61,914 bases of DNA from a bacterium (GTDB lineage: Bacteria > Zixibacteria > MSB-5A5 > GN15 > FEB-12), in the NCBI GenBank assembly GCA_030605565.1, contig JAUWIB010000097.1, forward strand, positions 1 to 61,914. Reading direction: 5' to 3'. Position numbers and translations under genes: made by a program. Below are positions 1-8,048 of this stretch, piece by piece (the first letter of the stretch is position 1; each line of letters opens with the position of its first letter). The notes beneath the pieces were generated by a model that saw only the letters and a list, made by a program, of their open reading frames with translations, searched no databases and was not told where the DNA came from.

Positions 1-8
1 GGCCGCGA

Positions 9-515
9 TTGATTAGCAGGATTGCGCTGTTCTCGGCCCTTATATACGTTCTCTCCTATGCGACATCATATCTACCGAATGTCAGTTTCGTTTTTTTCAT
101 AGTTTTCGCAGCCGGGTATCTGTGGGGTGCGCAGGCGGGCGTACTGGTCGGTCTGCTCGGAATGTGGCTGTGGAGTTCGTTCAATCCGTTCGGGCCGGCG
201 GCGATTCCGCTCATGGCGGCTCAGATGATCGGTGCGGCGGCCGGCGGCATCGTTGGCGCATTGTTTCGCAGAAAATGCAACCACGCGGTGGATCAAATCA
301 CGTCGTTGCAGCTAATCGCCGTCTCGGTCCTCTGCACGGCAGTTTTTTATTTGCCGGTTAATACGGTGGACGCCTGGCTGTATCAGCCGTTTTGGCCGCG
401 TTTTATTGGCGGACTACCATGGGCGGCGATCTCGCTGGTGTCAAACGCTGTAATTTTCCCTTTGCTTTTCAGCGTAGTGGTCCGTTTATATGGCCGGGAA
501 GGTAACCTTGAATGA
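9..515 (+). CDS. ECF-type transporter S component-like membrane protein (5' end uncertain)
   Basis: This is a small, very hydrophobic protein with about five membrane segments (near residues 5-27, 30-52, 60-85, 97-118 and 133-160) and no soluble domain. That profile, with the opening 'RIALFSALIYVLSY', fits substrate-binding S components of energy-coupling factor vitamin or metal transporters. The first available start is TTG at 9, but the frame stays open to the window edge, so the true start may lie upstream. It overlaps the following TonB-dependent receptor by 4 bases (ATGA), so the two are probably translationally coupled. One may carry a substrate across the outer membrane and the other across the inner membrane. 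No ECF ATPase or T component is visible here; a shared module elsewhere would be needed. The substrate cannot be read from the sequence. Confidence 0.6.
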   Translation: MISRIALFSALIYVLSYATSYLPNVSFVFFIVFAAGYLWGAQAGVLVGLLGMWLWSSFNPFGPAAIPLMAAQMIGAAAGGIVGALFRRKCNHAVDQITSLQLIAVSVLCTAVFYLPVNTVDAWLYQPFWPRFIGGLPWAAISLVSNAVIFPLLFSVVVRLYGREGNLE

Positions 516-2527
516 TCGCGCGTAGTTGCATACTGACCGTTATCACAACGATTCTCTTCTCCGCTGTATCGGCGCAGGAGGCTGACTCGACCTATGCGGA
601 CACTTCAGTGGACAGCCTGCCTCCGGTGTTGCTGGATAGCGTTGATATCTCTTCGCCGCCGGGTGACAGCCTCGCCGACACGAGCGCAGTTGGATTGAGT
701 TTTGAGGAGCGGTACGAACGTTACCGCCGGGATCATCCTGAGCGGACTCCGGCACTGTCATACTTTGACAGCCTGGCCCAGTACTTCACTTCTCCTCGTC
801 TGAACCTGAGAGCGCAGCGTGACCGCTCAATCTATCATGACGCCGGTGACTACTTTCGATTTGACCCATCTTACTTCACGCTGGATCACCAGATTACGCC
901 GATGCGAAAAACAGTGCAGCCTTTTGGGCTGTCGGGGGACCGTATGAATCTGGTTATCAACGGCATGAGTGTGCATCCTTTCGATCACGTTGTCGAACCG
1001 GATGGACTGGTGGACCTCAACGATATGCCGACAGCCTTCGATCACGATTTGTACGTTATGGCTGGACCGGTCGGTCGGTTGTTCGGCGGGCGGCAGGTGA
1101 TTGCCAGTTTGGTAACACTTCCCAGGAGACCGAACGGCAACGAACCCTCAACGGCCATATTGGCCGACAAGGGGGACGTCAGCTACTCATGGGTGCGGGG
1201 GCGTTACTCGCGACGGTTTCAGTCAGGCAAGCAGATTGATGCCTCGATCGGTTATCGAGAGTCGGAGGGTCCGTTCGTTGGCAGGGAGGACGATGGCTAT
1301 CATTATGTCGGTGATTTTTACTTCCCGATTGGAGCGCGTCACGGTCTGAGGGCCGCGGGCCAACTGTACGCTCGTGACGGTCGGTTGGCGGTACGCCCGG
1401 CGCTGGGTGGGGCGACGATCTCGCGGGATCGGTTCGACCGGTATGCCGAACTGTCCCTTGATCGAAACAGCGACGACGGGAAGGTTCATTACGAATTGGG
1501 CTATCGGCACGAGCGCCAGGGATCGTTCAGCGATGGCGCATACACCTCGCGCTATAACCACACCGCGCATGGAGCTTTTGTCAAGCGTGAATGGATAATG
1601 GGCCGGACGATTCTGCGGGCGCGCATCGATGGTGAGTATGTTGAGTACAGAAGTTATGATGATCTCTCCAGTCGTGCCCAGGCCGACGCCACGCTGGAAA
1701 TGGCTCGTTTGGTCGACGGTGTTCGGTATGCGCTGGCCGTTGGCGGGCGCTACGATGATGAGTTCTCGTTTATGCCGGATGCAGCGGCGGTGGTATCGAA
1801 AGAGAATTCCAAAATGCTGTTGCAATTGTCGGTCGGCTACTGTGAACGGGCGCCGAGTTTGCACGAACTGTTTCTGCCGTTTCAGCGGGCATCGATATAC
1901 TCCTCCGATATTCGCGATTATGCCAACGAAGGTAACCGGCAGCTACAGCCGGAGAAACAACTGACGGGAAGCCTTTTGTTCGAATGGGGCAGTCTTGACA
2001 ACGCGGTGAGGTTGAATGTGACGGGCGGACAAATTACCGATGGTATAGACTGGCAGCACCAGATGGTGGACGATAGTGTCGCGAGCTATCTGCTGTTCTC
2101 TCCCGTCAACGGCGACATCGACTTTGTTAATGCCTCCCTTCTGCAACGCCTTAAACTGGCGGACTTCCTGCACTTCACCGGCGGTGGCGCCTACCACCAT
2201 ATCGAGTACGACCGCTTTGACGACAAGGCGTACACTCCGGAGTATCAGGCCTTCGCCGGACTGGAATTGCACCACTACTGGGAGTCGAAGCTGCTCGATC
2301 TGTTCGCCTATGGCGAAGTCGTCTATGTGGGACCATATCACGGTTTAATCGAGGATGGCCTGGGTGAAGAGTTGGTCGCCAACGCCAAGCTTTCATTGGG
2401 CTTGAAGGACTTCCGTTTCCATCTCGTGTTCCAGAACGTCCTGAACCGGGTTTACCGGCAGCGTGATTATCTTACCCACAACGGCAGCTTCTTCTACTAC
2501 GGCCTGGTCTGGAACTTTGACGACTGA
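512..2527 (+). CDS. TonB-dependent receptor-like outer membrane protein
   Basis: The protein has 671 residues with a signal peptide (about residues 1-21, 'SAVSA' before Q). A Ser/Asp-rich linker follows, then a plug-like section near residues 140-210 ('LVINGMSVHP', 'YVMAGPVGRLFGG'), then a long run of alternating aromatic and polar strands typical of a 22-stranded barrel. It ends in 'YYGLVWNFDD', with aromatic residues in the last strand. A near-terminal 'FQNVLNRVYRQRDY' resembles the 'N.....Y....Y' strand of TonB receptors. I did not see a clear TonB box. It sits directly behind the S-component gene with a 4-base overlap, suggesting a two-membrane uptake route for one small molecule such as a vitamin or chelated metal. 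It is smaller than most siderophore receptors, and a plug-poor relative is possible. Confidence 0.7.
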   Translation: MIARSCILTVITTILFSAVSAQEADSTYADTSVDSLPPVLLDSVDISSPPGDSLADTSAVGLSFEERYERYRRDHPERTPALSYFDSLAQYFTSPRLNLRAQRDRSIYHDAGDYFRFDPSYFTLDHQITPMRKTVQPFGLSGDRMNLVINGMSVHPFDHVVEPDGLVDLNDMPTAFDHDLYVMAGPVGRLFGGRQVIASLVTLPRRPNGNEPSTAILADKGDVSYSWVRGRYSRRFQSGKQIDASIGYRESEGPFVGREDDGYHYVGDFYFPIGARHGLRAAGQLYARDGRLAVRPALGGATISRDRFDRYAELSLDRNSDDGKVHYELGYRHERQGSFSDGAYTSRYNHTAHGAFVKREWIMGRTILRARIDGEYVEYRSYDDLSSRAQADATLEMARLVDGVRYALAVGGRYDDEFSFMPDAAAVVSKENSKMLLQLSVGYCERAPSLHELFLPFQRASIYSSDIRDYANEGNRQLQPEKQLTGSLLFEWGSLDNAVRLNVTGGQITDGIDWQHQMVDDSVASYLLFSPVNGDIDFVNASLLQRLKLADFLHFTGGGAYHHIEYDRFDDKAYTPEYQAFAGLELHHYWESKLLDLFAYGEVVYVGPYHGLIEDGLGEELVANAKLSLGLKDFRFHLVFQNVLNRVYRQRDYLTHNGSFFYYGLVWNFDD

Positions 2528-2530
2528 GCC

Positions 2531-3142
2531 ATGCCGTTTGGCGGCTTGACTTTGACCATGCCGACGGCTTTATTGCCATCCATGCCACGATTGAATTTAT
2601 CCCGCGATACCGCCTATCAAATGGTGGTCGATAAAATCGGTGTCAACAACCTGTTGAAACACATTCTGGCTGTTGAAGCCGGGATGCGCCGGTTGGCCGA
2701 GCATCTGGGCGAGGATGTAGAGTACTGGGGTCTCACCGGTCTGGTTCACGATCTCGATTACAACGAGACAAAGGACGACGAAGCCCGTCACAGTTTCCTC
2801 ACCTGCGAGTGGTTGGCCGAGTACGACCTGCCCGAGGAGATGCTCAATGCCATCAAGGCGCACCCGGGTCATCAGCCTTGTCGCAGCCGACTGGATTGGG
2901 CGCTCTACAGTGTTGATCCGGCGACCGGGTTCATAGTGGCTTGCGCGTTGATGCACCCAGACAAGAAACTTGCACCGCTCGACGCTGAATTCATGCTCCG
3001 AAGATTCAAGGAGAAGCGATTCGCCGCCGGCGCCACACGCGAGAACATGGCGACTTGTTCCCAACTCGATCTCCAACTGAGCGAGTTCCTGATGTTAGTG
3101 CGCGACGGCATGCTCACCATATCCGATCAGCTTGGGCTCTAA
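2531..3142 (+). CDS. HD-domain phosphohydrolase-like protein
   Basis: A 203-residue cytoplasmic protein with HD-superfamily metal ligands: H44 in 'LLKHILAVEAGMR', the H73-D74 pair in 'TGLVHDLDY', H87 in 'ARHSF' and H111 in 'IKAHPG'. The family hydrolyses phosphate esters, often nucleotides, but the substrate is unknown. An internal ATG at 2582 (residue 18, 'MPRLNLSRDTAYQ') gives an N terminus closer to usual relatives. Neither start has a strong ribosome-binding site, so the start is uncertain. The gene follows the receptor by 3 bases and precedes the MFS gene by 3 bases, so it belongs to the same transcript. Confidence 0.75.
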   Translation: MPFGGLTLTMPTALLPSMPRLNLSRDTAYQMVVDKIGVNNLLKHILAVEAGMRRLAEHLGEDVEYWGLTGLVHDLDYNETKDDEARHSFLTCEWLAEYDLPEEMLNAIKAHPGHQPCRSRLDWALYSVDPATGFIVACALMHPDKKLAPLDAEFMLRRFKEKRFAAGATRENMATCSQLDLQLSEFLMLVRDGMLTISDQLGL

Positions 3143-3145
3143 GGG

Positions 3146-4471
3146 ATGGTTTCCCAACGCAGCCTGTTTCGCAAAGATATCATCGGCTGGTCGCTTTACG
3201 ACTTCGCCAATACGATCTATTCGATGAACATCGTGTCGCTCTATCTGAAGCGGTACGTTGTTGAGGACCTGGGATACGACGACCGCTATTTCGACATCCC
3301 GTTTTCAATCTCGATGTTCCTGGCGGCCCTACTGCTGCCGGCGCTGGGGGCGATGTCGGATCAGTCGACCAAGAAAAAGATATTTCTGTTTCTGTTTACG
3401 CTGACCTGCTGCATCGCGGTGGGAGGATTGACGTTCATCCCGCCGGGGATGCTTGTGATTACCATCATGCTTTTCATCATCGCCAACTTTGCCTATGAGG
3501 CGGGGCAACCCTTTTACAATTCATTGCTTTACTCAGTTGCGGAAGGGCGGCAGGCGCGATTCGTCTCCGGTATCGGAGTCGCTTTGGGTTACGTGGGGGC
3601 GATTCTGGGAATCGTGCTGGTGCTACCGTTTGTCACCGGTTCGGTTTTCTCTGTCGATATCCCGTTCTTGCAGGGTGGGGGGAAGGTTGCATCGTTTCTG
3701 CCGACCGCGATCCTGTTCATGCTTTTTGCCCTGCCGCTGTTCTTGTGGGTAAAGGAAGCGCCGGCCAAAGTACACAAGAAGCTGAGCATGAAAGCAGCCT
3801 ACCGCGATGTATGGGATGGCATCCGTCTGACCAAAAAATATCCCGGCGTGAGACGCTTCCTGATTGCGGATTATTTCTTCGAGGATGCTGTGGCAACGGT
3901 GATTATCAATATCAGCATCTTCTTGTCAATCGTCGTTGGTTTGGCCGAGCATCAAATCCAAACCTTCCTGATTATTACTCCGATAGCGGCGGTGGTCGGG
4001 TCCTTCTTGATCGGCAAGGTAGCGCAGTATTGGCCATTGAAACGTCTGGTCGATATCATCGTGATCGGCTGGGTGATGGTTCTGGTGCTGTTCGTGTTTG
4101 CGGAAAACATGACGGTGATCTGGATCCTCGGCTCGGTCGTCGGCATACTGCTCGGTGGCCTGTGGACCACGACCAGACCGCTGCTGGCCGAATTGGTGCC
4201 GCGCGAGGAGTTGGGTCGATTTTTCGGGCTGTTTTCTCTCTCGGGGAGAGCGGCGGCGATGATAGGTCCTTTAGTGTGGACTGCTATTGTCTATTGCTTC
4301 AACCCAACTCGCCCGCTTGGTCAGGCGACCGTTGAACTTCTGGGTATAAGTGACATGGACGCGGCCAAACTGCCATATCGAGTGGGCGTACTGTCGCTGG
4401 GGTTGATGATGCTGGTGGGTTTGTACATCTTCCGCAAGGTGCCGGCGCCTGAGGAGCGCGCTGATGGTTAG
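3146..4471 (+). CDS. UMF1-type MFS transporter
   Basis: A 441-residue integral membrane protein with about twelve hydrophobic helices. The opening 'IIGWSLYDFANTIYSMNIVSLYLKRY' is the hallmark of the UMF1 (Atg22-like) branch of the major facilitator superfamily. An MFS loop 2-3 signature follows ('PALGAMSDQSTKKK'), and a second half carries 'TTRPLLAELVPREELGRFFGLFSLSGR'. Eukaryotic relatives export amino acids from vacuoles; bacterial members are mostly uncharacterised, so the substrate is open. The 3' end overlaps the PHP-domain gene by 8 bases. Confidence 0.85.
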   Translation: MVSQRSLFRKDIIGWSLYDFANTIYSMNIVSLYLKRYVVEDLGYDDRYFDIPFSISMFLAALLLPALGAMSDQSTKKKIFLFLFTLTCCIAVGGLTFIPPGMLVITIMLFIIANFAYEAGQPFYNSLLYSVAEGRQARFVSGIGVALGYVGAILGIVLVLPFVTGSVFSVDIPFLQGGGKVASFLPTAILFMLFALPLFLWVKEAPAKVHKKLSMKAAYRDVWDGIRLTKKYPGVRRFLIADYFFEDAVATVIINISIFLSIVVGLAEHQIQTFLIITPIAAVVGSFLIGKVAQYWPLKRLVDIIVIGWVMVLVLFVFAENMTVIWILGSVVGILLGGLWTTTRPLLAELVPREELGRFFGLFSLSGRAAAMIGPLVWTAIVYCFNPTRPLGQATVELLGISDMDAAKLPYRVGVLSLGLMMLVGLYIFRKVPAPEERADG

Positions 4472-5513
4472 ACGGGTTGACGACTGGTACCAGTATACCG
4501 GCTGTGTTCACATCCACACCACGGAGTCGGACGGCACCCGATCGCTTGCGGAAGTGGTGGCGTTGGGGCAGGAGGTCGGGCTCGATTTCATGATGTTCTC
4601 GGATCACATGACCCTCAGCAACCGCGACGCCGGTAAAGAGGGGTTGTACAACAAAACGCTGGTACTGGTTGGCTATGAGCACAATGACCTGAACGATCAC
4701 CACCATTACCTGCTGTTCGGATCACCTCGAGTCTACGACGCCGACATGACAGCGGCCCAGTATGTAGCCGCTGGGGCGCGGGACGGCGCCCTGGGAATCA
4801 TGGCGCATCCTGACGAGGTGCGCGACGCCCTCAAGAATCATCCGCCCTATCCCTGGGACGACTGGTCGGTGGTCGGATTCGACGGTATCGAAATCTGGAA
4901 CCAGATGTCGGAATGGACCGAGAAGCTGACCCGGTTCAATCAATTGGCGATGGTGTTCTCACCCCGCAAATCGATCGTGGCGCCGACCGATCGCATCCTC
5001 GCCAAATGGGACGAGATTAGCCTGACCCGCAAATGTGTCGGTTTGGCCGGTGTCGATGCTCACGCTTTCGGTATTCGAATCTGGCCCTTTAGTTTCGAAG
5101 TATTTCCCTACAAGGTCCATTTCAAGTCGTTGCGGTGTTACCTGCTGTTTGACGAGGCGATGAGTACCGACTTTGAAAAAGCCAAAGCTCAGCTATATGA
5201 TGCCATCCGTGGTTGCCGGTTATTCTTCGCCAACGAGCGGTGGGGCTCGGCCGAGAAGTTCCGCTTTGTCGGTGAGTGCGGTTCGGAAACGGTGGTTTGC
5301 GGCGGCAGCCTTGCATCGGAACAAAATGCCAGGCTGATGGTGTCACTTCCGACCCGGGCCACGTTGCGCCTGATCCACAACGGTCGGAAGATCCTTGAAA
5401 CCGTATCGCACGAATTGGAGTATCAGGTCTCCGCCAAAGGTATCTATCGCGTCGAAGCGTTCAAGGACCATCGCGGCTGGATATTCTCGAACCATATCAG
5501 GGTGGGTTGCTGA
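4464..5513 (+). CDS. PHP-domain metal-dependent phosphoesterase
   Basis: A 349-residue protein with PHP-domain metal ligands: H16-x-H18, D23, 'SDH' at 46-48, 'YEHND' near 71-75, 'AHPDE' near 114-118 and 'GVDAHAF' near 195. This family hydrolyses phosphoesters with a trinuclear metal centre. Residues after about 220 form a beta-rich C-terminal region with no motif I recognise; it may be an immunoglobulin-like cap. The start overlaps the MFS gene by 8 bases and the next gene starts 2 bases after the stop, so all three are translationally coupled. Exact substrate unknown. Confidence 0.8.
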   Translation: MVRRVDDWYQYTGCVHIHTTESDGTRSLAEVVALGQEVGLDFMMFSDHMTLSNRDAGKEGLYNKTLVLVGYEHNDLNDHHHYLLFGSPRVYDADMTAAQYVAAGARDGALGIMAHPDEVRDALKNHPPYPWDDWSVVGFDGIEIWNQMSEWTEKLTRFNQLAMVFSPRKSIVAPTDRILAKWDEISLTRKCVGLAGVDAHAFGIRIWPFSFEVFPYKVHFKSLRCYLLFDEAMSTDFEKAKAQLYDAIRGCRLFFANERWGSAEKFRFVGECGSETVVCGGSLASEQNARLMVSLPTRATLRLIHNGRKILETVSHELEYQVSAKGIYRVEAFKDHRGWIFSNHIRVGC

Positions 5514-5514
5514 A

Positions 5515-5922
5515 ATGTCGGATGAGAGAATGCATGTGCTCTTCTATGGTGGCGAGGATGATTCTGCTCCCAACTCGCAGAACGGCAGCCTTGCCTGCAA
5601 GTTTCTGTTGGTGTCCAGCGATGGCTGTCTCTACCTGCTGTTTGGATCGCTCGCCGAATTCCCTTATCACGCCGGTTTGCTCGATCGTTTTTGCAAGGAG
5701 CAACAGATCGCGTCCAGTTGGGTCAAGCGGCCTGATCTGCTCGAGATATTTGATGAAAACTGTGAGGTCCGTGGCGGTGGGTATCTGGAACTTGACCCGG
5801 TGCTGCGAACGGTGTGCGTTAGTGGACAATCCACCGCGTATGGTGAGTTCCGTCAGGGTGAGATCAACCGTATTCTCTCCGGACATCCCATGTTTTCAGA
5901 GTTTACCTGGACTGTTGAGTAA
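5515..5922 (+). CDS. Janus/Ocnus family (PHPT1-like phosphohistidine phosphatase) protein
   Basis: A 135-residue protein starting at ATG 5515, one base after the PHP gene's stop. I align it from memory with the animal phosphohistidine phosphatase PHPT1. 'PYHAGLLDRF' (H52) matches PHPT1's catalytic-His segment 'EYHADIYDKV' (H53). 'CEVRGGG' (83-89) matches 'CECLGGG', and 'GQSTAYGEF' (105-112) matches 'GYSMAYGPA'. The C terminus 'FSEFTW' matches 'YEVTW'. The order and spacing of these blocks are conserved. Function in bacteria is not established; a phosphohistidine or phospholysine phosphatase role is inference. It closes the plus-strand cluster next to another phosphoesterase. Confidence 0.65.
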   Translation: MSDERMHVLFYGGEDDSAPNSQNGSLACKFLLVSSDGCLYLLFGSLAEFPYHAGLLDRFCKEQQIASSWVKRPDLLEIFDENCEVRGGGYLELDPVLRTVCVSGQSTAYGEFRQGEINRILSGHPMFSEFTWTVE

Positions 5923-6301
5923 CCGCTAGCCACGAGTGGCGTTCACTGGGGCGACACGCAAGGCCGCGCGAAGCGCATGAGACCCATTGATGGGCGGCTT
6001 GACCGTGTGGGCGGCAGACGTCCTGAGGCTGATCCTGTAAGTTGCTTTTTCTGTCGCGTAGCGGCGGGGCTTGTCTCCGCCGGTCACAGGTGACTTCCAT
6101 TGGGGCGACGCAACGCAAGGCCGCCCCCTGCGCGATGCTTGGGTTCCGGCGGGTGGCCGTCTCAAACTTGTTTGGGACGGGTTTGTGATAGAAAGCAAAT
6201 AGCCGATAAAAGTATTATGATGCTGTTGAACGTTCTTCAGCGAAAAGGGAACGGGAGCTTTATACGAAAACCGGATAAACATTAATTCACGAGAGCAATA
6301 A
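5923..6301. repeat. Intergenic stretch with local direct repeats and a dispersed hairpin repeat
   Basis: This 379-base gap has no convincing gene. It holds a local direct repeat: a 'GGGGCGAC(ACGCA)..CGCAAGGCCGC' unit near 5948-5967 recurs near 6102-6124. It also holds a compound palindrome near 5964-6000 ('CGCGCGAAGCGC', then 'GACCCATTGATGGGCGGC'). A close relative of that palindrome lies near 24828-24866, so this is a dispersed, BIME-like repeat. The gap separates the plus-strand cluster from the AT-richer nuclease pair. Confidence 0.55.
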
Positions 6302-6751
6302 ATGGATAAACCCTTTCAGCGCAAAGGTGGCAAAAGCAACTCTCACGTGGGACGGGAGTTTGAGAGAAAGGCAAAAGCGTTTTTTGCCAATCAGGGCTTG
6401 AGTCTCGAGGAAAACGTATCCATTGAAATCGGAATCAACGGCACAAAACCTCATAGCTTCGATTTAGGCAGCAGAAAGAAGAAGGTCCTTGTCGAATGTA
6501 AATCGCACACATGGACAGAAAGCGTTAAAGTCCCAAGTGCGAAAATCACCACTTGGGATCAAGCCATGTATTTCTTCTTCGTTGTCCCAAAAGGATACCG
6601 TAAGATTTTCTTTGTGCTTAAAGACTGGAACTCAAAGAGGAAAGAGACGCTTGCTGAATACTATCTCCGCATCAAGTCTCATTTGATCCCGAAGGATGTT
6701 GAGATATGGGAATTCGACGAAGTGAAAGACGAGGCGACGAGAATGAAATGA
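6302..6751 (+). CDS. PD-(D/E)XK nuclease-like protein
   Basis: A 149-residue protein with the core of a restriction-endonuclease-like fold. A helix carries acidic residues ('GREFERKAKAFF', E19/E21), then D54 ('HSFDLGS'), then E65-C66-K67 in 'KVLVECKSHTW'. That is the D...(E)xK metal-binding arrangement. A basic N terminus (K3-K11) could contact DNA. No methyltransferase or helicase partner is adjacent. It is followed 76 bases later by a small gene on the same strand. The pair is visibly AT-richer than its neighbours and lies between dispersed repeats, which suggests acquisition. It could be an orphan defence nuclease or a DNA-repair enzyme. Confidence 0.7.
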   Translation: MDKPFQRKGGKSNSHVGREFERKAKAFFANQGLSLEENVSIEIGINGTKPHSFDLGSRKKKVLVECKSHTWTESVKVPSAKITTWDQAMYFFFVVPKGYRKIFFVLKDWNSKRKETLAEYYLRIKSHLIPKDVEIWEFDEVKDEATRMK

Positions 6752-6827
6752 TAAGAGAATCTGTCAGTTGAGTCGACAACCAGAGCCATGCAGCTTTTCG
6801 AAGTTAGGCGTACTAAGGAGCAGAGAC

Positions 6828-7214
6828 ATGCGAGATTGGGAAGAAGTAGCTGAACGAATCCAAATTGAACTTACACCTGAACATCATGGCATCCTCAAGT
6901 GCCAGGGTGAGGACAGGCGGAAGATAGTCTCAAACGACGGCCAGACCATTAAAATGTATACGGGGAAAAATAATACAAAACCACCCAAACCCATTACCTA
7001 CGAAATGATAAAATACGCGTTTGACCGGCTGAAAGCAGGGCGTGTTTTCGACTCTCCCTACTTCCAGAAGCAATACCGGAAAGAGTATAAAAGCGGACCC
7101 TGCCGCTACTCAATGGTAGGTGGTGTCCTGGTGGAGCTAAAACTAGCCGACCGGCATCCAGCGCCCCATAGAAGTTGCTATTACGTTAAGGGAACAGGTC
7201 AATGGACTAAATGA
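6828..7214 (+). CDS. Hypothetical protein, possible winged-helix partner of the adjacent nuclease
   Basis: I place the start at ATG 6828 because AAGGAG lies 7 bases upstream, giving 128 residues. A longer form from TTG 6768 has no such site. I do not recognise the family. The C-terminal half looks helical and then beta-hairpin: 'ITYEMIKYAFDRLKAG' near 56-71, 'CRYSMVGGVLVELKLADRH' near 92-110, then 'HRSCYYVKGTG'. This is compatible with a winged-helix DNA-binding fold. The N-terminal half holds a charged strand-rich segment ('GILKCQGEDRRKIV'). Its closeness to the nuclease gene and its similar base composition suggest a joint function, but nothing proves it. Confidence 0.55.
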   Translation: MRDWEEVAERIQIELTPEHHGILKCQGEDRRKIVSNDGQTIKMYTGKNNTKPPKPITYEMIKYAFDRLKAGRVFDSPYFQKQYRKEYKSGPCRYSMVGGVLVELKLADRHPAPHRSCYYVKGTGQWTK

Positions 7215-7311
7215 CCGAAAGATTTGTTAGTGCGTGGCGGACGCCCTTCTCTGCGGCGTCCTGGACGTATGAGCCGGTGCACGAGGACATACACCGTCCA
7301 CCTAAAGATTT

Positions 7312-7360
7312 GTCATGCCGGACTTGATCCGGCATCCAGTTCCGGACTCGCAGACTGGAT
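7312..7360. repeat. Dispersed palindromic repeat (GTCATGCCGG family)
   Basis: An arm reading GTCATGCCGGACTTG-ATCCGGCATCCAG (7312-7339) recurs exactly, as its reverse complement, at 24718-24745. 'CTGGAT' just downstream suggests a second, degenerate arm. Related 'GTCATTCC...GGAATCCA' arms occur at 22379-22404 and 24674-24702. These are non-coding palindromes scattered between genes, like REP/ERIC-type elements. Confidence 0.75.
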
Positions 7361-7383
7361 ACCCTAAACTCACAAACGAAGTG

Positions 7384-7620
7384 CAACACCTGTATAAGGT
7401 GTTGTTATGGGAAAACGATACAGTCAGATCACCCCGCATGGCGGCGATTTCCCGCCGGTCTGAATACTCGCCGGGCACAAGACTTTATGTATTCCCGGGA
7501 CAGAACTATAGGGCTGTATGTGCTCCGTAACAGCCGGTCCCGCAAGGCAGTAGGTCTGTTGCGAGGTCACTGAACGCATGGCTATGGCTGCCCGCAGCCC
7601 GGCGGTAAACAAATTCAAAT
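7384..7620 (+). other. Structured non-coding stretch upstream of nuoA
   Basis: No credible gene is present. The stretch is dense in potential stems: AACACC/GGTGTT near 7386-7405; GGCGG/CCGCC near 7441-7457 inside TCAGA/TCTGA; CCGGG/CCCGG near 7471-7498; and GGGCACA/TGTGCTC pairing around 7473-7527. It lies upstream of the nuo promoter, so it would be a separate transcript or an upstream regulatory region rather than the nuo leader. It does not match RNase P, SRP or tmRNA features I know, and a 6S-like fold is not convincing. Confidence 0.25.
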
Positions 7621-7624
7621 TCTC

Positions 7625-7653
7625 TTGACATGCCTGTCTATTATGGCTACAGT
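7625..7653 (+). promoter_or_regulatory. Sigma-70-type promoter of the nuo operon
   Basis: TTGACA at 7625-7630, a 17-base spacer and TACAGT at 7648-7653. Transcription would begin near 7660, about 30 bases before the nuoA ATG. It is the only such promoter seen ahead of the 14-gene operon. Confidence 0.65.
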
Positions 7654-7691
7654 TGGGGCAATGTTTGGCGAGGAAATCAGTGGTGTGATGA

Positions 7692-8048
7692 ATGTTTGAG
7701 ACTTTTTACCCCATATTGTTTCTGCTGGTAGCCGCCTCCCTTCTGGCGGTCGTGTTCGTAGTGATGTCGGTTCTTATCGGCAAACGAACGAAACTGGGTC
7801 GCAAACTGGAGCCATACGAGTGTGGTATGGAGCCGGTCGGAACTACCCGGGAGCCGGTGCCGATCAAGTTCTTCCTGGTGGCTATCCTGTTCGTGATTTT
7901 TGACATCGAAGTAATCTTTCTATATCCCTGGGCGGTCATATCGCGCAGTCTGGGGTTGTTCGGCTTCATTGAAATGCTCGTGTTCGTGGTAATCCTGCTG
8001 GTTGGCTATTTCTATATACTTGGTCGGGGTGCGCTGAAATGGGAATAG
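7692..8048 (+). CDS. nuoA: NADH-quinone oxidoreductase subunit A
   Basis: A 118-residue membrane subunit with three hydrophobic helices. It shows the family's conserved loop '[36 protein letters not shown]', in which the acidic and Cys-containing loop sits at the quinone-channel interface. First gene of the complex I operon; the end overlaps nuoB by 10 bases. The ATG at 7692 is used because an upstream in-frame GTG is followed immediately by a stop. Confidence 0.95.
   Translation: MFETFYPILFLLVAASLLAVVFVVMSVLIGKRTKLGRKLEPYECGMEPVGTTREPVPIKFFLVAILFVIFDIEVIFLYPWAVISRSLGLFGFIEMLVFVVILLVGYFYILGRGALKWE

Noticed and set aside
1223-1864. A 213-aa frame antisense to the TonB-dependent receptor
   Set aside because: It is a shadow of the GC-rich receptor gene with no recognisable domain.
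7384-7620. 6S RNA upstream of nuoA
   Set aside because: The ends do not form a closing stem and I could not place the large central bubble; kept only as an unassigned structured stretch.
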